NCBI RefSeq assembly: GCF_018881815.1
Contig: NZ_JACVPP010000001.1
Coordinates: 679,352 to 743,351, forward strand
Length of the DNA: 64,000 bases
DNA from: Polynucleobacter sp. MWH-HuK1
GTDB lineage: Bacteria; Pseudomonadota; Gammaproteobacteria; Burkholderiales; Burkholderiaceae
Reading direction: 5' to 3'
Shown here: positions 7,898 through 16,298 of the stretch, piece after piece
Numbering within the stretch: the stretch's first letter is position 1
Layout: the number at the start of each line of letters is the position of its first letter
The notes under the pieces: model-generated
Seen by the model: the letters and a program-made list of their open reading frames with translations, nothing else
The model's database searches: none
Told to the model about the DNA's origin: nothing
Made by a program: the position numbers and the translations under genes

Positions 7898-10711
7898 ATG
7901 GATGACTTTTCCCGACAAATTGATTTTTTAGAGCAACATTCGACTTATGCGCGGCGTTGGCTAATCGCGCACCCTGAATGGGTTGAGTGGCTCGGCATTC
8001 AGGGGCAAAAAAAGATTGATTTGCAAGGTATTCAGAATTTACTGGGCGGGTACCAATTAACTTCTGCATCGAACGAGCAGGATGAGGCTGAATGGATGGC
8101 CAATTTGCGCTTGGCAAGACAGCGCTTGATGTTATGGCTGGCATTTCGGGATATAAATGGTTTAGCTGACCTGGATGAGGTCACCCATGCACTTAGTCAT
8201 TTTGCCGAATTAGCAGTTTCTGCTTCGATTGCATTTATTCGAGAAGATCTCAATAATCGTTTTGGATTGCCATGGAGCAATACAACCCAATCTGAAATGC
8301 CTCTTATGGTTGTTGGTATGGGTAAATTAGGAGGCCTTGAGTTAAATCTCTCTTCAGACATCGACCTCATATTTTTGTATGAGCACGAGGGTGAGACTAC
8401 TGGTGGCTCTAAGAGTTTGTCTAATCACGAGTGGTTTACTCGAATGGGTAAGCGCTTAATCAAGTTACTTGCTGAGCACGATGCCAACGGTTTTGTATTC
8501 CGTGTAGATATGCGTCTGCGTCCTAATGGCGATTCAGGGCCGTTGGTATGTAGTTTGGATATGTTGGAAGAATATCTTTTAGTGCAAGGTAGAGAGTGGG
8601 AGCGTTATGCCTGGATTAAAGGTAGGCTGATTGCTCCGCTACCAGAGTCTCCAGACTTTGCCCATTGTCAAAAAGAGCTTGATCAGCTGATTCGCCCATT
8701 TGTATATCGCAGGCATTTGGATTACGGTGTTATTGCATCTATTCGTGATCTGCATGCCCAAATACAGGCCGAGGCTGAAAAGAGATCATCAGGCTATCAA
8801 GGGCGTTCGCGTGACATTAAGTTGGGTCGCGGCGGCATACGAGAGATTGAGTTTTTAGCGCAAATGTTTCAGTTGATGAGGGGTGGCACGGACCCTCGCT
8901 TTAGAGTGCGCCCGAGTTTAGAAGTGTTAGAACTCATTAAGCATTGCAGCATCCTGCCTGCCCATGAAGTGGAGTCATTGCAAGCTGCTTATATTTTCCT
9001 GAGACGTTTAGAGCATCGCATACAAGTTTGGGATGATCAGCAAACACATTACCTACCAGATGATGAAACCGCCCGTGCGCGCTTAGCGATTTCGATGCAA
9101 GGTCTAGATGCGCAGGCAGCTGATCTTATGGCGGAATTAGAGCAACACCAAAATCATGTTGCGCACTTATTCGAAAAAGCCTTCTTGCTGGATGACCGTG
9201 CGCGCCTTGAAATAGCGCCCTTAGCTATTGGCTGGGTTCCCAATCAAGCATTCTTTCCTGGTTCTTGTGTGCGCTGGCAGGCTTGGGTAGATAGCCCAAA
9301 GCAAAAGTTATTACCTGAAAAAAGCCGTTTAATTTTTGATAACTTAATGTGTAAAGCCGCAGAAAGTTTGCAAAATGATGGCTCTACTTCAGCGCATGCA
9401 GATCAAACGCTATTACGTTTCTTTGACTTGCTTGAGGCGATTGCTAGGCGTAGCGCCTATCTTTCAATTTTGTCTGAGTACCCCAGGGCACTATCGAACG
9501 TATTGGATTTGCTCAAGGCGTCTCAATGGGGCGCTCAATATTTAACGCGTCACCCCCATTTGCTCGATTACCTGTTGAATTCTCAAGCTGAAAGAGCGTT
9601 GATTGAGGACCCCGCAAAGTATTGGGATGAGGTGCGATCTACTCTCAATATGCAGCTTGATGATGTGATGTCGGATGGTGATGGCTCTGAGCAGGCAATG
9701 GATATTTTGCGAGTTACACATCACAATGAAACATTTATTACGCTATTGACGGATCTCGGCATCGGGGTGCAACAGGCATTACCGGTAGAGCAAGTAAGTG
9801 ATCATTTATCAGCGCTGGCAGACTTGATTCTGCAAACTACCTTTGAGCGAGTTTGGCCAAGCGTGCTTAAGAAGTTTGAGTTGCCTGCCGATACAAATCC
9901 ACCTTTTGCTGTTATTTCGTATGGCAAGTTGGGCGGTAAAGAGTTGGGATACGCGTCTGATTTAGACATTATCTTTTTATATCAGGCGGATGAGGCTGAT
10001 TATGCAGCCCAAGAAATCTATGCTTTGTTAGCAAAGCGAATGATTAATTGGCTTACAGCGTTTACTTCTACCGGCAGTCTCTTTGAAATTGACACCCGTC
10101 TACGCCCCAATGGTTCAGCTGGATTCCTGGTGACCAATGCGAATGCCTTTAGGAAATATCAGCTACGTGAGGGTGACAATGCTGCTTGGGTTTGGGAGCA
10201 TCAGGCTCTCACGCGCGCGCGCTTCTCAGCAGGTAATTCGCTGGTGGGCTCATTCTTTAATTCGGTTCGCTCTGAAGTGTTAAGTCAGCAAAGAAATATT
10301 GAGCATCTCCGTTCTGAAATTTTAGAAATGCGTCGCAAAGTCCATGCAGGCCACCCTAACGCCAATCCAGAGTTCGACTTAAAGCACGACGCTGGTGGCA
10401 TGGTGGATATTGAGTTCATAGTTCAATTCTTGGTGCTTGCCTATGCTCATCAGCATCCTAAATTGATCTGTAATCTTGGCAATATTGCCTTATTGCAGAT
10501 TGCTGGCGAGATTGGCTTGATTACCCCTGAGGCCGCGCAATCCGTTGGGGATGCATATCGCTTGTTAAGGGCGCGCCAACATCGGTTGCGTTTAGACGGA
10601 GCTGAAAAAACTCGTGTCGATTTAGATCAAGAGCTTGAGTTCATTGCTGCCAGGGATGCAGTTCAAGCACTTTGGCTAGAAATATTCAAAGCGCCTTCTA
10701 ACTTGAACTAG
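7898..10711 (+). CDS. glnE: Bifunctional glutamine synthetase adenylyltransferase/deadenylylase
   Basis: Adenylylates and deadenylylates glutamine synthetase in response to PII, so it sets nitrogen assimilation. At 937 residues it is about the normal length (E. coli 946). Both nucleotidyltransferase domains are intact: the N-terminal one with GMGKLGGLELNLSSDIDLIF near residue 143 and the C-terminal one with SYGKLGGKELGYASDLDIIF near 672, each with the G-K-L-G-G and D-x-D metal-binding pattern. GRGGIREIEFLAQ (near 311) and the matching DLKHDAGGMVDIEFIVQF (near 827) mark the linked helical domains. The ATG is the first start after an in-frame stop 12 bases upstream (TAA at 7886-7888). It converges with recN across 27 bases without a visible terminator. 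Confidence 0.97.
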   Translation: MDDFSRQIDFLEQHSTYARRWLIAHPEWVEWLGIQGQKKIDLQGIQNLLGGYQLTSASNEQDEAEWMANLRLARQRLMLWLAFRDINGLADLDEVTHALSHFAELAVSASIAFIREDLNNRFGLPWSNTTQSEMPLMVVGMGKLGGLELNLSSDIDLIFLYEHEGETTGGSKSLSNHEWFTRMGKRLIKLLAEHDANGFVFRVDMRLRPNGDSGPLVCSLDMLEEYLLVQGREWERYAWIKGRLIAPLPESPDFAHCQKELDQLIRPFVYRRHLDYGVIASIRDLHAQIQAEAEKRSSGYQGRSRDIKLGRGGIREIEFLAQMFQLMRGGTDPRFRVRPSLEVLELIKHCSILPAHEVESLQAAYIFLRRLEHRIQVWDDQQTHYLPDDETARARLAISMQGLDAQAADLMAELEQHQNHVAHLFEKAFLLDDRARLEIAPLAIGWVPNQAFFPGSCVRWQAWVDSPKQKLLPEKSRLIFDNLMCKAAESLQNDGSTSAHADQTLLRFFDLLEAIARRSAYLSILSEYPRALSNVLDLLKASQWGAQYLTRHPHLLDYLLNSQAERALIEDPAKYWDEVRSTLNMQLDDVMSDGDGSEQAMDILRVTHHNETFITLLTDLGIGVQQALPVEQVSDHLSALADLILQTTFERVWPSVLKKFELPADTNPPFAVISYGKLGGKELGYASDLDIIFLYQADEADYAAQEIYALLAKRMINWLTAFTSTGSLFEIDTRLRPNGSAGFLVTNANAFRKYQLREGDNAAWVWEHQALTRARFSAGNSLVGSFFNSVRSEVLSQQRNIEHLRSEILEMRRKVHAGHPNANPEFDLKHDAGGMVDIEFIVQFLVLAYAHQHPKLICNLGNIALLQIAGEIGLITPEAAQSVGDAYRLLRARQHRLRLDGAEKTRVDLDQELEFIAARDAVQALWLEIFKAPSNLN

Positions 10712-10738
10712 AGCACCTTATTGCTGAGGATGGTTATT

Positions 10739-12409
10739 TTAGTTTTGCTCTAGCAATTCACGAGCATGGCGACGAGTGGTATCAGTAATAGTGGCGCCGC
10801 CAAGCATTCTGGCTACCTCTTCGACTCTCTCAGCTCTACCGAGAACCTGTACTTGCGAAACGGTCTTCTCGCCACTTTGCGATTTACTAATCTTGAAGTG
10901 ATGATTCCCTTGAGCAGCTACCTGAGGTAAATGGGTTACGCATAAGATCTGATGGGACTGACCCAATTGATGTAATAGCTTACCCACGGTTTCGGCAACT
11001 GCTCCACCAATGCCGGCATCGACTTCGTCAAATATGAGAGTTGGCGTGAATGAGGCTTTACTGGTAATGACGCTGATAGCTAAGCTGATACGCGCTAGTT
11101 CACCGCCGGAGGCAACTTTTGCAAGTGAGCGAGGGGTGCTACCGGCATGACCAGCTACTAAAAATTCAATTTGCTCCAAGCCGTGCGATCCAGCCTCGTT
11201 AAGCGGCACAAGGGCAATCTCCATGCGACCGCCTGCCATGGATAAATCTTGCATTGCGCTAGTCACTAAATCACCCAACTCTTTTGCGGCTTTGCTGCGT
11301 TTTTGTGTAAGTTGTTTTGCTAGTTTTAAATAGGTCACCTCTTCTTGTTTGACCTGCTCGCGAAGCGCTTCAATATTTTGAGAGGCTGTTAAAGCATCTA
11401 GTCGTTCTGCTGTCTCGAGTAGAAGCTTTGGCAGTGCATCAGTTTCAGTGCGATATTTACGAGCGGCACTATGCAAAGCTTGCATGCGCTCTTCGACTTG
11501 CGTAAGACGAGCTGGGTCCAGATCAATTTTTTGTAAGTAACGATTGAGTCCATGAATCGCTTCGTCTAGCTGAATGCTGGCCGACTCCAATGATTGGCTG
11601 ATGTCACTGAGGCTCGGGTCATGCTCGGCAAGTGCACCAATATTTCCGCATACTTTAGATAGAGTAGATTCCAGTGAGTTATCAGCATCACTCAGAATGT
11701 CTACCGCTTCTTGGCAGCCGCTAATGAGCTTTGCACCGTTGGCCAAGCGAGCATGCTCACTCTGAATGGTTGCCCATTCTCCTTCTTGCGGTGAAAGCTC
11801 GGTGAGTTCATCTAACTGCCACTGAAGGCGCTCACGCTCACGCTCTACATCTTGACCAGCGTTTTCTGCTTGTTCAAGGCGACGACGAGAATCTGCAAGT
11901 GCTTTGAATGCTGTTGCTACTTCACTGGCTAGCGGGAGCAATCCAGCATGACTATCAAGGAGCTCTCGTTGAGCGCCTCCCTTTAGCAAAAGTTGGTGCG
12001 CATGTTGACCATGAATATCTACCAATTGATCGCCTGCTTCACGCAATTGCGTTAGAGTGGCAACGCTGCCATTAATAAAAGCACGGCTGCGACCATTGGC
12101 CTCCACCGTTCTTTTGAGTACCAAGTTTTGGCCATCATCTTCTTGCGGAAAGCCTTGCTCATCAAGCCATTTGCCCAACTCTTTAGACTGATCTGGTTCA
12201 ATGCGAAAGAGGGCGGAGATTTCTGCTCGGTTACAGCCTTCACGAATTTGACTGCTATCGGCGCGCTCTCCCAAGGCTAAGCTAAGGGCGTCTAAGAGAA
12301 TGGATTTACCAGCGCCAGTTTCTCCTGTGAGTACAGTAAACCCGCTAGTGAGATCTAACTCTAGCTGATCAACGATGACAAAGTCACGAAGTGAGATGGT
12401 TTGAAGCAT
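10739..12409 (-). CDS. recN: DNA repair protein RecN
   Basis: SMC-like ATPase for double-strand break repair. The 556-residue length is normal. Walker A TGETGAGKS lies near residue 30; a long coiled-coil middle (about 160-370) is rich in Glu, Leu and Gln; the C-terminal half has the ABC signature KVASGGELARISLAI near 435 and Walker B TLIFDEVDAGIGG near 463. In E. coli recN is SOS-induced, but I find no CTGT-N8-ACAG LexA-like site in the 26 bases between nadK and recN or in the nadK 3' end. A terminator sits just after nadK, so recN probably has its own promoter. Confidence 0.97.
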   Translation of the reverse strand: MLQTISLRDFVIVDQLELDLTSGFTVLTGETGAGKSILLDALSLALGERADSSQIREGCNRAEISALFRIEPDQSKELGKWLDEQGFPQEDDGQNLVLKRTVEANGRSRAFINGSVATLTQLREAGDQLVDIHGQHAHQLLLKGGAQRELLDSHAGLLPLASEVATAFKALADSRRRLEQAENAGQDVERERERLQWQLDELTELSPQEGEWATIQSEHARLANGAKLISGCQEAVDILSDADNSLESTLSKVCGNIGALAEHDPSLSDISQSLESASIQLDEAIHGLNRYLQKIDLDPARLTQVEERMQALHSAARKYRTETDALPKLLLETAERLDALTASQNIEALREQVKQEEVTYLKLAKQLTQKRSKAAKELGDLVTSAMQDLSMAGGRMEIALVPLNEAGSHGLEQIEFLVAGHAGSTPRSLAKVASGGELARISLAISVITSKASFTPTLIFDEVDAGIGGAVAETVGKLLHQLGQSHQILCVTHLPQVAAQGNHHFKISKSQSGEKTVSQVQVLGRAERVEEVARMLGGATITDTTRRHARELLEQN

Positions 12410-12420
12410 GTATTAGCGTA

Positions 12421-12446
12421 GTAAAAAACTCGACATCAGAATGTCG
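12421..12446 (-). terminator. Rho-independent terminator of nadK
   Basis: On the minus strand the stem CGACAT (complement of 12441-12446), a 4-base loop and ATGTCG (complement of 12431-12436) are followed by AGTTTTTTAC. The nadK stop codon (12436-12438) lies within the loop and stem. It separates nadK from recN, whose ATG is only 12 bases further on. Confidence 0.65.
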
Positions 12447-13341
12447 ATGGGTACTCATTCCAGTGCAGCTTCTCACGCAAAGTTTTGTAGTCGCTGTGAC
12501 TGCGCGGGTGCAATAGGGTAATTGTTTTGTCAGACTGGCGAACTTCAATCTTGTCACCCGTTTGTAAATCCGTTTGTGACTGCATATCAAAGTTGACAAT
12601 GACTTCGCGTCCATCGACCACTTCAATGCTAGTGACGCAATCCTGAGGCAGCACGATTGGACGATTTGAAAGTGAGTGAGGCGCAATTGGCGCTAGCAGG
12701 ATGCCGGCAACACGAGGATGCAAGATCGGTCCACCTGCTGAGAGGGCGTAAGCTGTTGAGCCAGTTGGGGTCGACACAATCAAACCATCGGATCGTTGGT
12801 TGTACATGAATGAACCATTAACGTGAACCGCCAACTCCACCATCCCAGAAATTCCAGAGCGATTTACGACCACATCGTTTAGCGCTAATGCGCGATTAAT
12901 TTCTTTGCCATTACGCAAAACAACGGCATCAAGCAATGTCCGAGCATCTGCTTCATATTCGCCAGCGATAATTTTTGGCAGGGTATCTTGCACCGACTGA
13001 ATGGGAATATCAGTCATATAGCCCAAGCGTCCCATATTGATGCCAACCAGCGGCACATTGCTTCCTGCCAGTTGACGACCAATTCCCAGCATCGTGCCAT
13101 CGCCCCCAAGGACTACGACCAAATCAATTGCTCCAGAAAAATCTTCCGCAGTCTTGGTGGGGAATTCTTTTAAATCCAAATGTTGGGCCGTAGCCGCCTC
13201 TAAGAACACCTTACAACCTAGGCTTTTGACCAACTTAGCAAGGTCCTTAAGGTGCTCATCAATGCCGTCAGCGTGGAATTTGCCAACAAGCGCAACCCGG
13301 CTAAATGCCTTCTTGGTGGAATTTGGGGATGGGCTTAACAT
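12436..13341 (-). CDS. nadK: NAD kinase
   Basis: ATP-dependent phosphorylation of NAD to NADP. The diphosphate-binding GGDGTMLGIGR lies near residue 82 and the NAD-binding stretch DGLIVSTPTGSTAYALSAGG near 190, both classic. I chose the ATG at 13341 (301 residues, MLSPSPNSTKKAF...) rather than an upstream GTG/ATG that would add about 25 residues unlike the family and run into hrcA. With this start, TTTAAT ends six bases upstream and there is no Shine-Dalgarno site. The gene is divergent from hrcA with only 37 bases between. The usual LNE motif reads LND here (ALNDVVVNRSG), a mild departure. Confidence 0.95.
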   Translation of the reverse strand: MLSPSPNSTKKAFSRVALVGKFHADGIDEHLKDLAKLVKSLGCKVFLEAATAQHLDLKEFPTKTAEDFSGAIDLVVVLGGDGTMLGIGRQLAGSNVPLVGINMGRLGYMTDIPIQSVQDTLPKIIAGEYEADARTLLDAVVLRNGKEINRALALNDVVVNRSGISGMVELAVHVNGSFMYNQRSDGLIVSTPTGSTAYALSAGGPILHPRVAGILLAPIAPHSLSNRPIVLPQDCVTSIEVVDGREVIVNFDMQSQTDLQTGDKIEVRQSDKTITLLHPRSHSDYKTLREKLHWNEYPSTF

Positions 13342-13347
13342 ATAACG

Positions 13348-13353
13348 ATTAAA
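13348..13353 (-). promoter_or_regulatory. Putative -10 box of nadK
   Basis: TTTAAT on the minus strand ends six bases before the nadK ATG (13341), with a partial -35 (TGGAAG) 17 bases upstream. It sits inside the 37-base nadK/hrcA gap, and its -35 would fall at the hrcA start codon. Confidence 0.35.
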
Positions 13354-13378
13354 CCATAGGCATAAAATCCCTTCCACC

Positions 13379-14389
13379 ATGGATGAACGTTCCCGCGCCC
13401 TACTTAAAACCCTCATCGAGCGCTATATCGAGGAGGGTCAGCCCATTGGCTCCCGCACTCTGTCTAGATACTCGGGTTTAGACCTGTCGGCAGCCACCAT
13501 TCGCAATGTCATGGCGGATTTGGAGGATATGGGCTTAGTGACCAGCCCTCATACCTCTGCTGGCCGGATTCCTACGCCACGTGGTTATCGTTTGTTCGTG
13601 GACACTATGGTGACTGTTCGCCCCTTGGAGGAGATGGCAGCCCGGGAGGTGGAAAAAGGCCTTTTACCAGACTCCCCGCAACGCGTTTTGACCTCTGCCG
13701 CACAGATTTTGTCAAACTTGACTCATTTCGCTGGGGTGGTGATGACCCCAAAGCGCGCCCAGGTTTTTAAGCACATTGAATTTTTGCGCTTAGGCGAAGG
13801 CAAGATCTTGTTAATTATGGTGACGCCTGAAGGAGATGTGCAAAACCGCATCTTGCCGACGACTCAAGATTACACCCCAAATCAACTCGTTGAAGCGGGC
13901 AACTTTATTAATACGCATTTTGCGGGTAAAAGTTTTGATCAAGTGCGCCTACATCTTAAATCTGACTTGGACAATTTATGCGCCGATATTTCTGGGTTGA
14001 TGGCTTTAGCTTTGCAAAGCGGTGTTGCTGATTACGACATGGGTCGTGGCGACATGGTTTTATCTGGCGAACGTCGCTTGCTAAATGTCGGTGATTTAAG
14101 CTCTAACTTAGATAAGTTGCGCAAAATGTTTGATATGTTGGAGCAAAAATCAGCCCTGATGCAATTGCTTGATGTATCCAGCCATGCTGATGGCATTCAG
14201 ATCTTTATTGGCGGCGAGAGTGATTTATTGCCATATGAGGATCTGGCTGTGATCAGCGCCCCATATAGCGTTGATGGGCAGATAGTGGGCACGCTTGGCG
14301 TCATTGGGCCAACTCGTATGGCTTACGACAGAGTGATTCCAATTGTCGATATCACCTCAAAATTATTGTCCGGAGCGCTGAGTTCCTAA
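13379..14389 (+). CDS. hrcA: Heat-inducible transcription repressor HrcA
   Basis: Winged-helix repressor that binds CIRCE elements (GCACTC-N9-GAGTGC) upstream of chaperone genes and is stabilised by GroEL. The 336 residues show the N-terminal winged helix ([36 protein letters not shown] to about residue 55, then [16 protein letters not shown]) and the C-terminal dimerisation domain ending [19 protein letters not shown]. The gene starts 37 bases from divergent nadK. No Shine-Dalgarno site is seen; a TAAAAT at 13363-13368 predicts a very short leader. No CIRCE sequence is present before hrcA, grpE, dnaK or dnaJ in this window, so its targets (likely groESL) lie elsewhere. Confidence 0.97.
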   Translation: MDERSRALLKTLIERYIEEGQPIGSRTLSRYSGLDLSAATIRNVMADLEDMGLVTSPHTSAGRIPTPRGYRLFVDTMVTVRPLEEMAAREVEKGLLPDSPQRVLTSAAQILSNLTHFAGVVMTPKRAQVFKHIEFLRLGEGKILLIMVTPEGDVQNRILPTTQDYTPNQLVEAGNFINTHFAGKSFDQVRLHLKSDLDNLCADISGLMALALQSGVADYDMGRGDMVLSGERRLLNVGDLSSNLDKLRKMFDMLEQKSALMQLLDVSSHADGIQIFIGGESDLLPYEDLAVISAPYSVDGQIVGTLGVIGPTRMAYDRVIPIVDITSKLLSGALSS

Positions 14390-14430
14390 TCATCAATTCA
14401 TACGCATTTAACAACCAGAGACAACATATC

Positions 14431-15525
14431 TTGAATCCAAACCCGCATCTACGTGCCGCTAAAACAGCAGTCTTAGTATTGAACCTGGGGACGCCATCAG
14501 CGCCAACGCCAAAAGCAGTACGTGCTTATTTAAAAGAATTTCTTTCTGACCCTAGAGTGGTGGAAATCCCACGCATTATTTGGTGGTGCATTTTGAATGG
14601 CATTATTTTGCCAATTCGTAGTAGTGCCTCTGCTAAAAAATATGCTTCCATCTGGCTGCCAAAATTAGGCTCTCCTTTGATGCACTATTCACGTCTTCAG
14701 GCGAAAGAGCTTGGTGATAAATTTGCAAATGAGGGCCATACAGTATTGGTGGATTTGGCTATGCGTTATGGACAACCTTCCACCCAGTCTGCCCTTGAGG
14801 GTTTGAAGGCGCAAGGCATGGAGCGTTTATTAGTGCTCCCTTTGTATCCTCAATACTCAGCCACCACTACAGCATCTAGCTTTGACGAAGTCTTTCGTGT
14901 TTTAAGCACTTGGCGTGATCAACCTGAATTGCGCTTGGTCAAGCATTATCACGATAACCCTGCCTATATTGCTGCATTACGCGATCAAGTTTTAAGTAGC
15001 TGGGATAAAGACGGGCGTCCAGACTTTGCTAAGGGCGATCGCTTTGTGATGTCATTTCATGGGTTGCCAAAACGCAACTTGATGAAAGGCGACCCCTACC
15101 ACTGTGAGTGTTTAAAAACAGGACGCTTATTAGGTGAGTCTCTTGGTTTGGAGTCGGGTCAATACCTTGTTACTTTCCAGTCGCGCTTTGGTAAAGCAGA
15201 GTGGTTAAAGCCGTATACAGCCCCAACGATTGAAAAGCTGGCTAAAGAAGGTTGTCAGCGGATTGACATTTTTTGCCCAGGATTTCCGGCCGACTGCTTG
15301 GAAACGCTGGAAGAAATTGCTATGGAAGCTCGCGAAATCTTCCTGGAGCATGGTGGCAAAGACTATCGGTATATTCCATGTCTTAACAGCAACCCTAAGT
15401 GGATTGAGGCTCTGAGCGATATTGCTCATCATCATTTACAGGGCTGGTCTTTGGGTACAGAGTCCGAGGCTGAATTGGCTAAGCGCGCTGAAAGGGCTGA
15501 GCTAGCTGAAAGAGCAAAGTCTTGA
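14431..15525 (+). CDS. hemH: Ferrochelatase
   Basis: Inserts ferrous iron into protoporphyrin IX, the last step of haem synthesis. Signatures: VLVLNLGTPSAPTPKAVRAYL at the N-terminus, LYPQYSATTTASSFDEV near 136, the catalytic-histidine segment VMSFHGLPKRNL near 207, and FCPGFPADCLETLEEIA near 283. No ATG is available before the conserved N-terminus, so a TTG at 14431 is the start, with a weak CAGAG upstream. It is 41 bases after hrcA and probably co-transcribed. The last 20 or so residues are an Ala-Glu-Arg-rich repeat (AELAKRAERAELAERA) not part of the conserved fold. Its stop codon lies in the -35 element of the grpE heat-shock promoter. Confidence 0.96.
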   Translation: MNPNPHLRAAKTAVLVLNLGTPSAPTPKAVRAYLKEFLSDPRVVEIPRIIWWCILNGIILPIRSSASAKKYASIWLPKLGSPLMHYSRLQAKELGDKFANEGHTVLVDLAMRYGQPSTQSALEGLKAQGMERLLVLPLYPQYSATTTASSFDEVFRVLSTWRDQPELRLVKHYHDNPAYIAALRDQVLSSWDKDGRPDFAKGDRFVMSFHGLPKRNLMKGDPYHCECLKTGRLLGESLGLESGQYLVTFQSRFGKAEWLKPYTAPTIEKLAKEGCQRIDIFCPGFPADCLETLEEIAMEAREIFLEHGGKDYRYIPCLNSNPKWIEALSDIAHHHLQGWSLGTESEAELAKRAERAELAERAKS

Positions 15526-15548
15526 AATTGAATTAATTGACCCCACAT
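15521..15548 (+). promoter_or_regulatory. Sigma-32 heat-shock promoter of grpE
   Basis: CTTGAAA (15521-15527), 13-base spacer, CCCCACAT (15541-15548), against the RpoH consensus CTTGAAA-N11-16-CCCCATNT. The -35 box overlaps the hemH TGA stop (15523-15525). The predicted start is about 35-40 bases upstream of the grpE ATG. Confidence 0.85.
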
Positions 15549-15591
15549 TACAAAGTAATAGCCATCTTTAGAGAAAAGTAAAATAGCGTCC

Positions 15592-16140
15592 ATGACACAA
15601 GAAAATCAAAACCCATCCCCAGAGCAAGAGAATCCTGCGGCAGATTCTGCTGCTGAAGCTTCAGCAGAAGCGCCGGCTGTAAAAACGCCAGAACAAGAAA
15701 TTGCTGAGCTCAATCAAAAGATTGGTGAGTTACAAGATAATTTTTTACGCGCAAAAGCTGAGGGTGAAAACATTCGCCGCCGCGCAACTGAAGATATTGC
15801 TAAGGCGCATAAATTTGCGATTGAAAGTTTTGCCGAGCATTTGGTGCCTGTGACAGATAGTCTCTATGCAGCATTGAGTACTGATGCAGTGGATGCCAAG
15901 GCATTTAAAGAGGGCCTAGAAATCACCCTTAAGCAATTGCTTTCCGCATTTGAGAAGGGTCGTATGACGGAGATTAACCCTGCGGTTGGGGATAAATTTG
16001 ACCCCCATCACCACCAGGCGATCGCTTCGGTACCATCTGAGCAAGAGCCAAATACCGTGGTTTCAGTGCTGCAGCGCGGGTATACCGTGGCTGATCGAGT
16101 CCTCAGGCCGGCTTTGGTGACGGTTAGCGCCCCTAAATAA
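15592..16140 (+). CDS. grpE: Nucleotide exchange factor GrpE
   Basis: Releases ADP from DnaK to reset the chaperone cycle. The 182-residue protein has the expected plan: a disordered acidic, Ala/Glu-rich N-terminus (about 1-40), a long helix ([29 protein letters not shown] near 36-65) that forms the dimer coiled coil, and the C-terminal beta domain with [17 protein letters not shown] near 139 and [17 protein letters not shown] near 164. An 18-bp perfect DNA palindrome (15650-15667) lies in the Ala/Glu-coding stretch. Heat control is by the sigma-32 promoter just upstream; a terminator follows the stop, so dnaK is transcribed separately from its own sigma-32 promoter. Confidence 0.97.
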   Translation: MTQENQNPSPEQENPAADSAAEASAEAPAVKTPEQEIAELNQKIGELQDNFLRAKAEGENIRRRATEDIAKAHKFAIESFAEHLVPVTDSLYAALSTDAVDAKAFKEGLEITLKQLLSAFEKGRMTEINPAVGDKFDPHHHQAIASVPSEQEPNTVVSVLQRGYTVADRVLRPALVTVSAPK

Positions 16141-16176
16141 GCATAAATCGGGGTGTAAAACCCCAAAAAAAGGCTT

Positions 16177-16202
16177 AAAAAAGGCAGATTTCTGCCTTTT
16201 TT
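16177..16202 (+). terminator. Rho-independent terminator after grpE
   Basis: GGCAG (16183-16187), a 4-base loop and CTGCC (16192-16196), flanked by an A-run before and a T-run after that extend the stem. A smaller GGGGTGTAAAACCCC hairpin precedes it at 16150-16164. Confidence 0.85.
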
Positions 16203-16214
16203 GCTATTTAGCCT

Positions 16215-16242
16215 CTTGAAATCCCTTTTTTTGACCCCATGT
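16215..16242 (+). promoter_or_regulatory. Sigma-32 heat-shock promoter of dnaK
   Basis: CTTGAAA (16215-16221), 13-base spacer, CCCCATGT (16235-16242): an essentially perfect RpoH consensus with the same spacer length as the grpE promoter. The predicted leader is about 50 bases and ends in a good TTGGAG ribosome site before the dnaK ATG. No CIRCE operator is present. Confidence 0.92.
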
Positions 16243-16298
16243 ACTGAATATCGAAATATTCATTAGTACAACAAACAATTTAATTTTTTGGAGCCATT

